Source of the DNA: Xanthobacter dioxanivorans
GTDB taxonomy: Bacteria; Pseudomonadota; Alphaproteobacteria; Rhizobiales; Xanthobacteraceae
Assembly: GCF_016807805.1 (NCBI RefSeq)
Contig: NZ_CP063362.1
Location: 3,328,501-3,392,500, forward strand
Length of the DNA stretch: 64,000 nucleotides
Direction of reading: 5' to 3'
Shown in pieces: positions 8,524-17,217 of this stretch (positions within the stretch are counted from its first letter, which is position 1; every line of letters begins with the position of its first letter). The translations under genes were made by a program, and so were the position numbers. Under the pieces are notes generated by a model. That model made no database searches and was not told where the DNA came from. It saw nothing but the letters and a program-made list of their open reading frames with translations.

Positions 8524-9612
8524 ATGTCAGCGCACCTGCTGCGCGCGCGCGACGGCGATGTGCTGGCCATCGACGGCGCCCGCCTCGACACCCTGCGCGC
8601 CGTATTCGATGCCGTGGAGCCGGCGAGCGGGCAGTCGCGCCTGCTGTTCCTGGCGCTGCCACCGTCCCCTTCCGCCACCGAGGTGATCGAGAAGGTGATC
8701 GCCCGGCTGGCGGAGGTGGCCCTGCGGCTCTGGCCCACATGGTATCAAGATGTGGAATTTCCCCGATCCGGGACGGATACGCTGGCGCGCCTGGCGGCGA
8801 CGGCCACGGCGCGGCGGGCGGCGGGCGCGGTGCCCGGCGTGCTGTCGACCTGGGCGGAGGCGGCGGCGCTTCTGGCGCTGGAGGGGCGCGCCCCGCACGT
8901 GCCCCACACCCCGGACGGAACCCAGCTGAGCCAGCTTGCCCGCCTGATCGGGCCGGACGGGCTGGTCTTGGTGGCGGAGGTCCCGCCCGTGGCGCCGGCC
9001 GGGCCGCAGGCGGCGGCGCTGGTGCATGGGCTGGAATGGATCGCGCGGCACATGCGCGGGGCGGTGGCGGCGCTGTTCCCCGAGCCGCCGGCGGATGGCT
9101 CTCCTTTTGATCGCATTCGCCATCGCCCGTACCGCCTGGCGGCGGACGGGGCCGCGCCGCAGCTGGGCGGGGCCGCCCCGGCGCTGGCGGGGCGTTCGGA
9201 GCGGGCGCGCGGGGAGGGGGCCCAAGCCGAGGTCTGGCTGCTGCCGTGGCGCGGGCGGCCGCATCCCCTGAGCGAGGTGGAGCAGCGCCTCGCCCGCCTC
9301 CTCGGGGCGGACGGGGAGCTCGGCCCGCTGTTCAGCTTTAACCAGGTGGTGGAGACGGTGCGGGGCTCGCGCCCGCGGGTCGACCTCCTGTGGGCGGAAG
9401 GGCGTCTCGTGGTGGAGCTCGACGGCTATGCCGACCACGGCACCCGCACCGCCTTCGTGCGCGACCGCCACCGCGACTACGAGCTCACCTTGAGCGGCTA
9501 CACGGTGCTGCGCCTGCCCAACGAGGAGGTGGTGCAGGACTGCGGGCTGGCCTTGGAGAAGATCCGCGACCTCGTCCGGCGCCGCCGGAAGGTCCTGCCA
9601 CGGGAGGGATAG
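8524..9612 (+). CDS. DUF559/Vsr-like nuclease-domain protein, first gene of a three-gene system
   Basis: A 362-residue protein counted from ATG 8524; a TTG at 8488 in the same frame would give 374. The first ~270 residues match nothing I know. The C-terminus (about residues 284-338) has the layout of DUF559/Vsr-like PD-(D/E)XK endonucleases: an acidic residue in RPRVDLLW, then LVVELDGYADHG with the catalytic ELD, then RDRHRDYELTLSGYTVLRL with the Arg/Asp and the final strand before an N. It is probably a DNA-cutting or nicking subunit. Its stop touches the GTG start of the next gene, so the three genes should be co-expressed and work as one system. Function is inferred from the domain only. 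Confidence 0.8.
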   Translation: MSAHLLRARDGDVLAIDGARLDTLRAVFDAVEPASGQSRLLFLALPPSPSATEVIEKVIARLAEVALRLWPTWYQDVEFPRSGTDTLARLAATATARRAAGAVPGVLSTWAEAAALLALEGRAPHVPHTPDGTQLSQLARLIGPDGLVLVAEVPPVAPAGPQAAALVHGLEWIARHMRGAVAALFPEPPADGSPFDRIRHRPYRLAADGAAPQLGGAAPALAGRSERARGEGAQAEVWLLPWRGRPHPLSEVEQRLARLLGADGELGPLFSFNQVVETVRGSRPRVDLLWAEGRLVVELDGYADHGTRTAFVRDRHRDYELTLSGYTVLRLPNEEVVQDCGLALEKIRDLVRRRRKVLPREG

Positions 9613-10272
9613 GTGGCCGAGAGGAAGAAGTCGGTGGAGGAGAAGCGCGGCATCCTGCTGCTGGCCCTGCTGGCGCGGGAGGGGGGCGGCGCCTTCCAGA
9701 AGGAGCTGTCGCCGGCGCCGGACGTGCCCGTCCGCGACGCCCTGGTGAAAGACGGGCTGATCCGCAAGGATGTGCGCGCCCGCAAGATCTGGCTCGAGGT
9801 GACGGACAAGGGGTGGGACACGGCCGGCGGCCGGCTCGCGGCCCTGCTGCCCGAGGATGTCCAGGGCGCCGGCAGCGTGCTGCGGGCCTGGCTGGCGCAC
9901 CTGTCCGGCTACATGGCGGCGCAGGGCCTCGCCCTGTCGGACCTGCTGGCGACGGCCGCGGTGGACGCCGCCGCAGCGGCTCCGGCTCGCCCGGATGACG
10001 GGCCGGCGGACGACCTTCCGGCGCGCATCCGCGCGGCCTATCTCGCCGTCACCGGTGGCCGCCTCAACACCCGCGCCCTGCTGAAGGACCTGCGGCCCCG
10101 CCTTCCGGAGGTTCCGGCCGCGACGCTGGACGAGGCGCTGATCCGGATGCAGCGGGAGGGCGGGGCGCGCCTCTACCGCATCGATAACCGCATCGAGATC
10201 ACCGATGCGGACCGCCTCGCCGCGATCCAGATCGCCGGCGAGCCTCGCCACCTTCTCTGGATCGAACAATGA
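9613..10272 (+). CDS. Winged-helix protein, second gene of the three-gene system
   Basis: A 219-residue protein starting at GTG 9613, right after the previous stop. Residues ~1-75 look like a winged helix: three helices, then a wing read as RKIWLEVTDKGWDTA, a pattern shared with MarR-type proteins. A second similar unit seems to occupy residues ~135-215 (RIRAAYLAVTGGRLNTRALLKDL ... LIRMQREGGARLYRIDN, split here only for description). A flexible Ala/Pro-rich stretch joins them. It could be the DNA-recognition or adaptor subunit linking nuclease and ATPase. The stop overlaps the next start by four bases (ATGA). No named family is recognised. Confidence 0.75.
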   Translation: MAERKKSVEEKRGILLLALLAREGGGAFQKELSPAPDVPVRDALVKDGLIRKDVRARKIWLEVTDKGWDTAGGRLAALLPEDVQGAGSVLRAWLAHLSGYMAAQGLALSDLLATAAVDAAAAAPARPDDGPADDLPARIRAAYLAVTGGRLNTRALLKDLRPRLPEVPAATLDEALIRMQREGGARLYRIDNRIEITDADRLAAIQIAGEPRHLLWIEQ

Positions 10273-13200
10273 GCGACGCGACAGGGGACGCGGCCATGTC
10301 AGGCCTTGCCGCCTTCAACGGCGTCAGCTTCGACTGGACCCGCCAGCTGCGCAGCATCTGGCGGGATCCTCTGCATCACGTGCCGGCGCTGCACGGGCGG
10401 TGCATCGGCGACATCCTGACCTATTTCGACACCAAGACGGCAGAGCGCGACCCCGACCCGGAGCCGCTGGGCTGCGTCGTCGTCGGGCCGGCCGGCTATG
10501 GCAAGACGCACCTGATCGGCGGGTTGCGGCAGGGGGTCTGGGAGCGGGACGGCTGGTTCGTCCTCCTCGACCTCGTGGGCGTGAAGGATTTCTGGTCGTC
10601 CGTCGCGCTGGGCTTCGTGAACTCCCTGCAGGTCCACCGCGCCGAGGGCATGACGCAATACGACCTGCTGATCCTCAAGCTCGCGGAGCTGCTCGGCATC
10701 TCCGATCAGGCCAGCGCCATCGCGACGCGGCCGACGGACGATCCGCGCAGCCTCATGAACGACATGGCGGCGCTGTTCCGCAACGCCCTCGCCCGCTACG
10801 ATCGACAGGGCACGCTTCAGCACCGGGATGTGCTCACGGCGCTCATCTTCCTCACCTCCGACGATCTCGACCAGCAGAGCATCGCCCATGCCTGGCTCCA
10901 GGGGATGATGCCGGCGGCGCAGGACCTGGGGCAGTTCGGCTTCATGGGCGGCAATGCACCCATCACCGTGGTGAAGGGGTTGTGTTGGCTCATGAGCCTC
11001 GTCGGCCCGACCCTGATCGCGGTGGACCAGATCGACGCCATCGTCACCGCGGGCAATGCGCGTTCCCGCGCGGCGGAGACGCTGACGGATGCGGAACAGG
11101 CGGAAGCCCGCTCCATCGTCGAGGCCCTGGCGCAGGGCCTCATGGACCTGCACGAGGTGAAGCGCCGGGCGGTGACCGTGCTGTCCTGCCTGGAGGCGAC
11201 CTGGAAGGTGGTGCAGGAGACGGCGAGCGTGCCGGTGGACGCCCGTTTCCGGGCGCCGGTGGCCCTCGAAGCCCTTCCCGACGAAGCGCGCGCCGCCGCG
11301 CTGGTGGAGGCACGCCTCGCCGCCACCTATTCCGCCGCCAGCTTCACCCCGCCTTATCCCACATGGCCGTTTCGCCGGGAGGCTTTCGCCGCCGCGGCCG
11401 GGCTTTCGCCGCGCGAGTTGCTGAAGTCGTGCGAGAGCCATCGCCTCGCCTGCGTCGCACGGGGGCAGGTGTTCGAGCTGGTGCGGTTCGATGACGGACC
11501 CCAGCCGGTCCGGCCTCCGGCTGCCGTCGCGGGCCTCGATGCGCGATATGCCGAGGCGCTGTCCACGGCGGATATCGCCGGCCTGCTTGATCCGGACCGC
11601 GAGGACGACCTGCGCGCGGTGTTCGCCCACGCGCTCCAGCTGTTCGAGCGCCAGCTCGATCTGCCGGACGACGTGGACAGCGCGGTGCAGCTCGATCCGG
11701 ACCAGAAGCGGCCCTCGCTCCACGGGCGCCTCAGCTTCACTTTCCACGCCGAAGGGGAGCGGGAGCAGCATTATTGCTTCCGCCTGCTCGGGCATGCCAA
11801 CCACCTGGCCTTTCAGTCGCGCATCAAGGCGGCCATGACCGCCTCCGGCATCGGCACGAGGCTCGGCGGGCGCCATCTCATCCTGCTGCGCGCCTCGGAG
11901 CCGCCGAAGGGGCCCAAGTCGCACCAGCTCGCGGCGGAGTTCCTGAAGGCCGGCGGGCGCTTCATCGCCCCCGCCGATGCGGACCTGCGCGCCTTCGTGG
12001 CGCTGCGGGCGCTCGCCGGCGCGCCGGATTTCGCCGTCTGGCTGCGGCAGCGCAAGCCCCTGTTCGATGCGCCCCTGTTCGTGGCCGCCGGCCTGTGCCC
12101 GCCACCCTTCCTCGCCGCCACCACGCCCGATCCGCAGCCCCCCGCGCCGTCCCCGGCCGTGCCGGGTGCTCCGGTTTCACCGCCGGACGGCGGGCCGCCT
12201 GCGCCCCCGTCGCCCGCTGGTGCGGTTCCGGACATCGTCGTCGGCCATCGCGCGGGGCCGGCCGGCGCCGGGGACCCGGTGGGGCTGGCGCCGTCGCTGC
12301 TGCCCCGGCACGTGGCGGTGTTCGCCGGCTCGGGCTCGGGCAAGACCGTGCTGCTGCGGCGGCTGGTGGAGGAGGCGGCACTTCGGGGGATGCCGGCCAT
12401 CGTGCTCGACATCAACAACGACCTCGCCCGCCTCGGCGATCCCTGGCCCGCGCCCCCCGAGGGCTTCACGGCGGAGGACGCGCGGAAGGCGGCGCGCTAC
12501 CGGGCGGCGGTGGAGGTGGTGGTGTGGACCCCCGGTATCGCCAGCGGCAATCCGCTCTCTCTCGACCTCCTTCCGGATTTTTCCGCCATCGGCGACGGCC
12601 GCGACCCGGAAAGCGAGGACGAGCGCGCGCAGGCGGTGGACATGGCCCGCGCCACCCTCGATCCCTATGTGGCGGGCGGCGGGCAGAAGGCCAACGAGCG
12701 GCGCGGCGTGCTGGCCGATGCCCTGCGCCTGTTCGCCCGCCGCGGCGGCGGCACCCTGCGCCAACTCGTCGACCTCCTCGCCGAGCTGCCGGAGGGCGCG
12801 AGCGAGATCGGCAATGCCGGCAAGCTGGCGGAGGCCATGGCCAACCAGCTGCGCGCCGCCATCGCCACCAATCCGCTGCTGCGCTCCGGCGGGCCGGGGC
12901 TTGACCCGCAGCTTCTGTTCCACGGGCCGGACCCGGAGCGCACGCGCATTTCCGTCCTCAACCTGTCGGGCCTCGCCTCGGAGGATGCGCGCGAGGCCTT
13001 CGTGAACCAGCTGCAGATGACCCTGTTCACCTGGCTGAAGCAGCATCCGAGCCCCACCGGGCGGCTCTACGTGCTGGACGAGGCGCAGAATTTCGCCCCG
13101 TCCCAGGCCATGACCGCCTGCAAGGCGTCGACCCGCGCCCTGGCGGCGCAGGCGCGCAAGTACGGGCTCGGCATGGTGTTCGCCACCCAGCTGCCGCGCG

Positions 13201-13481
13201 GCATCGACAACGGCATCGTCTCCAACTGCACCACCCACCTCTACGGCCGCATGAGCGCGCCGGCGACCATCCAGGCGACGCGTGAACTGATGGCCGCCAA
13301 GGGCGGGGACGCCGACGACCTCGCCCGGCTGGGGCGGGGGGTGTTCTACTTCTCCACCGAGGGGCTGGCGCGCCCGGTGAAGATCCGCACGCCGCTCTGC
13401 CTCAGCCACCATCCGGCGAACCCGCCCACGGCGGAGGATGTGGTGGCCAGGGCCCGCGCGTCCCGCCGCCCGCCGGCCTGA
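10269..13481 (+). CDS. Double ATPase: N-terminal AAA plus C-terminal HerA/FtsK-like motor
   Basis: A 1,070-residue protein. An N-terminal AAA/STAND-like NTPase has Walker A GPAGYGKT at residues 73-80 and a Walker B TLIAVDQID near 247-255. A middle segment (~480-610) has alternating strands and helices ending in an AEFLKAGGRFIAP-type strand that might be a degenerate nuclease-like or sensor fold. A Pro-rich linker follows (~620-652). The C-terminal HerA/VirB4/FtsK-like domain has Walker A GSGSGKT near 687 and Walker B LYVLDEAQNF near 932-941. HerA motors pump DNA as hexameric rings. With an adjacent nuclease and winged-helix protein this resembles an anti-phage or DNA-processing complex. Two ATPases fused in one chain is unusual. 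No known system name is assigned. Confidence 0.85.
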   Translation: MSDATGDAAMSGLAAFNGVSFDWTRQLRSIWRDPLHHVPALHGRCIGDILTYFDTKTAERDPDPEPLGCVVVGPAGYGKTHLIGGLRQGVWERDGWFVLLDLVGVKDFWSSVALGFVNSLQVHRAEGMTQYDLLILKLAELLGISDQASAIATRPTDDPRSLMNDMAALFRNALARYDRQGTLQHRDVLTALIFLTSDDLDQQSIAHAWLQGMMPAAQDLGQFGFMGGNAPITVVKGLCWLMSLVGPTLIAVDQIDAIVTAGNARSRAAETLTDAEQAEARSIVEALAQGLMDLHEVKRRAVTVLSCLEATWKVVQETASVPVDARFRAPVALEALPDEARAAALVEARLAATYSAASFTPPYPTWPFRREAFAAAAGLSPRELLKSCESHRLACVARGQVFELVRFDDGPQPVRPPAAVAGLDARYAEALSTADIAGLLDPDREDDLRAVFAHALQLFERQLDLPDDVDSAVQLDPDQKRPSLHGRLSFTFHAEGEREQHYCFRLLGHANHLAFQSRIKAAMTASGIGTRLGGRHLILLRASEPPKGPKSHQLAAEFLKAGGRFIAPADADLRAFVALRALAGAPDFAVWLRQRKPLFDAPLFVAAGLCPPPFLAATTPDPQPPAPSPAVPGAPVSPPDGGPPAPPSPAGAVPDIVVGHRAGPAGAGDPVGLAPSLLPRHVAVFAGSGSGKTVLLRRLVEEAALRGMPAIVLDINNDLARLGDPWPAPPEGFTAEDARKAARYRAAVEVVVWTPGIASGNPLSLDLLPDFSAIGDGRDPESEDERAQAVDMARATLDPYVAGGGQKANERRGVLADALRLFARRGGGTLRQLVDLLAELPEGASEIGNAGKLAEAMANQLRAAIATNPLLRSGGPGLDPQLLFHGPDPERTRISVLNLSGLASEDAREAFVNQLQMTLFTWLKQHPSPTGRLYVLDEAQNFAPSQAMTACKASTRALAAQARKYGLGMVFATQLPRGIDNGIVSNCTTHLYGRMSAPATIQATRELMAAKGGDADDLARLGRGVFYFSTEGLARPVKIRTPLCLSHHPANPPTAEDVVARARASRRPPA

Positions 13482-13496
13482 ACGCCCGCGGGTGGT

Positions 13497-13898
13497 TCAT
13501 CCGCGCGCGGCGGGCGCGGCGATCGCGGCGATGAGGCGATCGAGCAGGGGGCGCGCGACACGGCGTGCCGCCAGCACCCCGATGAGCGCGCCCAGGGTGC
13601 TCGCGGCCCAGTTCTCGACCAGGGAGGTGCGGCCGGGAATGGCGAGCTGCACCACCTCGAACACCGCCGAGGCGATGGAGAAGGGCAGCACCAGCCACAG
13701 CAGGGGCACGGCGCGGAAGGCGAGGGCGGTGACGGTGGCCGCGCCGAGATAGGCCGCCACATGCTCCAGGTTGCCCGAATAGCCGGTGTGCGGCCGCTCC
13801 GACCCCGGCAGCAGGGACAGGATGGCGATCACCATCCACAGCGCCACGGCGAGCACCGTCCAGATCCGGGTTTCATGGCGCAGGAGCAGGTGCAGCAT
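13497..13898 (-). CDS. VanZ-like membrane protein
   Basis: A 133-residue integral membrane protein with four predicted helices (from IWTVLAVALWMVIAILSLL to WAASTLGALIGVLAA). It has the VanZ-family layout: an early LLPG motif, a central GNLEHVAAYLGA segment and an acidic FEVVQL helix. VanZ homologues are linked to teicoplanin resistance in Gram-positives, but their role in Proteobacteria is unknown. I start at ATG 13898, since the frame further upstream has low-complexity content and no membrane character. It converges with the three-gene operon with a 15-base gap and is probably unrelated to it. Confidence 0.75.
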   Translation of the reverse strand: MLHLLLRHETRIWTVLAVALWMVIAILSLLPGSERPHTGYSGNLEHVAAYLGAATVTALAFRAVPLLWLVLPFSIASAVFEVVQLAIPGRTSLVENWAASTLGALIGVLAARRVARPLLDRLIAAIAAPAARG

Positions 13899-14060
13899 CG
13901 GTTTCCTCCGGCATGCCGCGGCGCGGCGCATCCCCCTCATGATGGTTTTCCCGGCCGAAGGAAATCCCCCCGCGTGCGTGTTCGCGTGCGTGCCCCTGGC
14001 CGTGCAGGCGGTTCCGGCTCCATGACGGATGGGCCTCTGCCCAGATCCCTGTCCCAGATC

Positions 14061-14099
14061 CCCGCCCATGTCCCCCGCCCATGTCCCCCACCTATGTCC
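14061..14099 (+). repeat. 13-base tandem repeat, three copies
   Basis: The unit CCCGCCCATGTCC occurs twice exactly (14061-14073, 14074-14086) and once with two changes (14087-14099). It lies in the 370-base gap between the VanZ-like gene and the GntR gene, which otherwise holds only the palindrome at 14187. No coding function is apparent; it may vary in copy number. Confidence 0.6.
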
Positions 14100-14186
14100 G
14101 CGAGGCGAGCAGCGGGACGACTGCCCGGAATTTGGACGGCGTTGCCTCGCCTTTGCGCTCGACGGCCCGGCGTGGGGCCCCTAAGC

Positions 14187-14206
14187 GATATATCGGATCA
14201 GATATC
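14187..14206. promoter_or_regulatory. Candidate GntR operator
   Basis: GATAT-N10-ATATC is an inverted repeat in an unusually AT-rich patch 63 bases before the GntR start at 14269. It is a plausible autoregulatory site overlapping the promoter. The link to this regulator is from position only. Confidence 0.35.
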
Positions 14207-14268
14207 TATGCATGGGGATCTTCGCCGGCGGCGCGCATCGCCGGCGGGGCGGGCAGGGAGGCGGCGCG

Positions 14269-14955
14269 ATGGCGCTCGGTGAACGTGACAGGCTGCTGAT
14301 CGCCGGCATTCCCAGCCGCAAGGATGTGGTGCTCGGCGTGCTGCGGGATGCCATCGTCGAGGGGCGGCTCGCGCCCGGCGCGCGCCTGGAGCCGGACCGC
14401 ATCGCGCTGGAGCTCGGCTGCAGCCGCATGCCGGTGCGCGAGGCGCTGAAGGGGCTGGAGGCGGAAGGCCTCGTCACCTGCTACCCGTTCCGCGGCACCG
14501 AGGTCTCGCAGCTGCGCGCGGACGAGGTGGAAGAGCTGTTCGCCATGCGCATCGCGCTGGAAGGCCTGGCCCTGACCCGCGCCGTGCCGGGCCTCACCGG
14601 CGACGAGCTGGGCAAGATGCGCGAGCTGCTCCTCGCCATGGACGATCCGGCCCAGCGCGAGGGCTGGCGGGCGCTGAACCAGAAGTTCCACTCCATCCTC
14701 AACGGCGCCTGCGGCTGGCCGCGCCTCATCGAGCAGATCGACGTGCTGCGCCGGAACGTGGAGCGCTACGTGCGCATCTGGGTGGACATCGGCGGCACCG
14801 AGGTGCCCCAGCGCCAGCACTGGGCCCTCTACGAGGCCTGCCGCGCGCGCGACGTGGCACGGGCGCAGGCGGTGCTGGAGGAGCATTTCCGCTCCACCGC
14901 CGAGCTGGTGGCGCAGGTCGCGGCGGCGCGGGCGGCCGCGCCGGGTGCGGCCTGA
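14269..14955 (+). CDS. GntR-family (FCD domain) transcriptional regulator
   Basis: A 228-residue regulator of the FadR/FCD branch of the GntR family. Residues ~15-80 form the winged helix (LRDAIVEGRLAPGARL, then CSRMPVREALKGLEAEGLV). The C-terminal FCD ligand-binding domain is all-helical with candidate metal ligands in LNQKFHSIL and the final HW..H helices. I start at ATG 14269 because GGGAGG lies at the right distance; an upstream ATG at 14212 would add a Gly/Arg-rich tail. It sits just before an amidohydrolase gene, 115 bases away on the same strand, and probably controls it or the operon beyond. Confidence 0.9.
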   Translation: MALGERDRLLIAGIPSRKDVVLGVLRDAIVEGRLAPGARLEPDRIALELGCSRMPVREALKGLEAEGLVTCYPFRGTEVSQLRADEVEELFAMRIALEGLALTRAVPGLTGDELGKMRELLLAMDDPAQREGWRALNQKFHSILNGACGWPRLIEQIDVLRRNVERYVRIWVDIGGTEVPQRQHWALYEACRARDVARAQAVLEEHFRSTAELVAQVAAARAAAPGAA

Positions 14956-15070
14956 GCGACGTCGGACATGGTGGCCCCTGCGCATCCTCCCGGAGCGGGA
15001 GCGCAATCGTCGGTTTCCCGAACGGGATTTTCGCCCGGCCCGTCGCCCGCGGCGGGGCAATGAGGACGTC

Positions 15071-16069
15071 ATGACCCTGCATATCGACATCCACAGCCAC
15101 GTCATCCCGCCCGCCATGGTGGAGGCCATCGCCGCCGACCCGGAGGGCTTCGCCGCACGGGTCGAGGGCGGCGGCGACAACCGCCGCATGCGCCACGACC
15201 AGGGCTATGTCTATCCGCTCTTCGCCGAGTTCACCGACGTGAAGGCCAAGCTCGCCGCCATGGACCGCAAGGGGCTCGACCTCTCGGTGGTCTCGCCCGC
15301 CCCGCCCATGTTCTACTACTGGGCCGAGATGGACCTGGCGGCGCGCGCCGCGCGCCTGGTGAACGACGGCATCGCCGACATGGTGGGGCAGGCGCCGGAC
15401 CGCCTGCGCGGCATGGCGAGCGTGCCGCTGCAATATCCCGAGCTGGCCATGGCGGAGCTGGAGCGGGTGGTGGCCACCCACGGCTTCAAGGCGGTGGAGA
15501 TCGGCACCACCATCGAGGGCGTCCAGCTCGCCGACCCGCGCTTCCGCCCGTTCCTGAGGAAAGCGAGGGACCTGGGCGTTCTGGTCTTCATCCATCCCTA
15601 TTACGTGGGTTCAAAGGCCGGGCTGGAGAATTACTACCTCACCAACCTCGCCGGAAACCCGTTCGACACCACCGTGTCGCTGGCCAACCTCATCTTCTCC
15701 GGCGCGCTGGAGGAGCTGGATGGCCTGAAGCTGCTCGCCGCCCATGGCGGGGGCTACCTGCCCTACCAGATCGGCCGCCTCGTCCACGGCCACAAGGTGC
15801 GACAGGAGCCGCGGGTGAACACCACCGCGTCCCCGAAGGATCTCATGAAGCAGATCTACTTCGACACCATCGTGTTCGATCCGCAGGCCCTGCGCCACCT
15901 GATCGACGTGGTGGGGGCGCCGCATGTGTGCCTCGGCACGGACGCGCCCTTCGACATGGGCGACGAGACGCCGCTTGAAAGCCTCGACCAGGTGCCGGGA
16001 CTGACCGCGCAGGAGCGCGCGGCGATCACCGCCGGCACGGCGCAGGCCCTCCTCGGCGAGCCCGCGTGA
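15071..16069 (+). CDS. Amidohydrolase-2 family protein, ACMSD-like decarboxylase
   Basis: A 332-residue TIM-barrel metal hydrolase of the Amidohydro_2 group, which includes aminocarboxymuconate-semialdehyde decarboxylase and related non-oxidative decarboxylases. It opens with the metal-binding HxH as IDIHSHVIPP. The barrel continues through VFIHPYYVGS and LLAAHGGGYLPYQIGR (metal His) and ends with the Asp-bearing LGTDAPFDMG. ATG 15071 follows GAGGA at good spacing, and the family N-terminus begins there. It is probably cytoplasmic. It converges with the second GntR gene with a 14-base gap. In cluster context it could decarboxylate an acid formed by ring cleavage; the exact substrate is unknown. 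Confidence 0.88.
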   Translation: MTLHIDIHSHVIPPAMVEAIAADPEGFAARVEGGGDNRRMRHDQGYVYPLFAEFTDVKAKLAAMDRKGLDLSVVSPAPPMFYYWAEMDLAARAARLVNDGIADMVGQAPDRLRGMASVPLQYPELAMAELERVVATHGFKAVEIGTTIEGVQLADPRFRPFLRKARDLGVLVFIHPYYVGSKAGLENYYLTNLAGNPFDTTVSLANLIFSGALEELDGLKLLAAHGGGYLPYQIGRLVHGHKVRQEPRVNTTASPKDLMKQIYFDTIVFDPQALRHLIDVVGAPHVCLGTDAPFDMGDETPLESLDQVPGLTAQERAAITAGTAQALLGEPA

Positions 16070-16083
16070 GGAGGGCCCCGGCC

Positions 16084-16806
16084 TCAGCGCCCGCGGCGCG
16101 GGGCCGGGCGGCCGGACAGGGCGCGCACGAGGCTGGTCTTCACGCTGGTGACGTGCTCGCGCATGAGCATCTCGGCGCGATACGCGTCGCAGAGCAGGAT
16201 GGCGTCGTAGATGCGGTGGTGGTCGTCGTGCCGCCGCCGCACGTCCTGATACTCGAACGAGACCACGTTGCGATGGGACGACTGGGGCACGGAGTGACAC
16301 AGGCGGATCATGTCGCCGAGCATGCGGCTGCGCGCGGCGTTGTGGATGGTGTCGTGGAAGGTGAAGTTCACCGCGCTGTAGGCGATGCGCTCCTCCTCGC
16401 CCAGAACCTCCTGCTCGAGCAGCCGGTCGCCCTCGTCGAGCACACGCTCCAGCGTGGCGCGCTCCTCGTCGGTCAGCCCGCGCTCGGCGGCGAAGCGGGC
16501 CGCCAGCGATTCCAGCATGGCGCGGATCTCGTAGGCGTCGACGATCTCGGAGGTCTTGAAGCGGCGCACCGCGTAGCCGCGGTTCGGCGCGTATTCGAGC
16601 AGACCCTCGCTGGCGAGCATCTGCAAGGCGGAGCGGATGGGGGTGCGCGACACGCCGAGATGCGCGCTCAGGCGCACCTCGTGCAGGCGGGCGCCCGGCT
16701 CCAGCTCGCCGGCGAGGATCTGGGCCCGGATCCGGTCCGTCACCGAGAGGGAGCGCGTCGGCGGCGCGGGCACCGGATCGCTGGGGTCGAGGCTCGTGTC
16801 GGTCAT
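16084..16806 (-). CDS. GntR-family (FCD domain) transcriptional regulator
   Basis: A 240-residue GntR/FCD regulator. The winged helix lies at residues ~22-85 (RIRAQILAGELEPGARLHEV, then GVSRTPIRSALQMLASEGLL). The FCD effector domain has the usual Asp/His ligand pattern (FTFHDTIHN, DHHRIYDAI). Start ATG 16806; the frame runs further up but the extra part is not family-like. It is divergent from the large catabolic operon that begins at 17218, across a 411-base gap carrying TGTATACA-type sites, so it is the likely local regulator of that operon. Confidence 0.9.
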   Translation of the reverse strand: MTDTSLDPSDPVPAPPTRSLSVTDRIRAQILAGELEPGARLHEVRLSAHLGVSRTPIRSALQMLASEGLLEYAPNRGYAVRRFKTSEIVDAYEIRAMLESLAARFAAERGLTDEERATLERVLDEGDRLLEQEVLGEEERIAYSAVNFTFHDTIHNAARSRMLGDMIRLCHSVPQSSHRNVVSFEYQDVRRRHDDHHRIYDAILLCDAYRAEMLMREHVTSVKTSLVRALSGRPAPRRGR

Positions 16807-17217
16807 TCTGGCCCGTGAAGCTGTTTGGCACAGATAAGCCCCGGCGGCGTTGCATCGCAAGCATACAATGTGCGGATGCGAGCGAAGTCGCGGGGGGTAC
16901 CGGTCATCCAAGCTTTTCGGTGTTAAAAATCAGCTCCTTGCCCAAAAGCCGGGCATGCGCGGGCACAATTTGATGCAGAAAATGTATACATCTTTTCTTG
17001 ACGGCAGGCAGATTGTATCCAACTCTGCGGCTCGCACGACGTCGTGGATGCGGCGGCAGCGGGAGGTGCGGAGCGTGGCGAAAGTCATCGGTGGCGTGGA
17101 CACCATGGACGGGCCCGAGCCGCATGCCGCGCGCCTCGCCTGCGCTCGCGCCGCCTTCGTCCCCGCGCGCGCCTCGGCCGCAGCGGCGGCGCGCCGCGCC
17201 ATATGGGGCGGGGCGGC
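16807..17217. other. Regulatory gap upstream of catabolic operon A
   Basis: This 411-base stretch separates the divergent GntR gene and the HpaI-type aldolase. Its middle is AT-rich. It contains one perfect ATGTATACAT palindrome (16982) and related half-sites reading TTGTAT on one strand or the other near 16863 and 17013. Frames extend into it from the aldolase gene but are Arg/Ala-rich with no family similarity, so I read it as promoter and leader. Confidence 0.5.
16982..16991. promoter_or_regulatory. ATGTATACAT palindrome, likely GntR operator
   Basis: A perfect 10-base palindrome whose core TGTATAC recurs upstream of the GntR gene at 32813. FCD-type GntR proteins often bind TTGTATACAA-like sites, so it is a reasonable operator for the divergent GntR gene and operon A. 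Confidence 0.45.

Noticed and set aside
14061..14099. Origin or iteron array
   Set aside because: Only three 13-base copies, no replication gene nearby and no AT-rich unwinding region.
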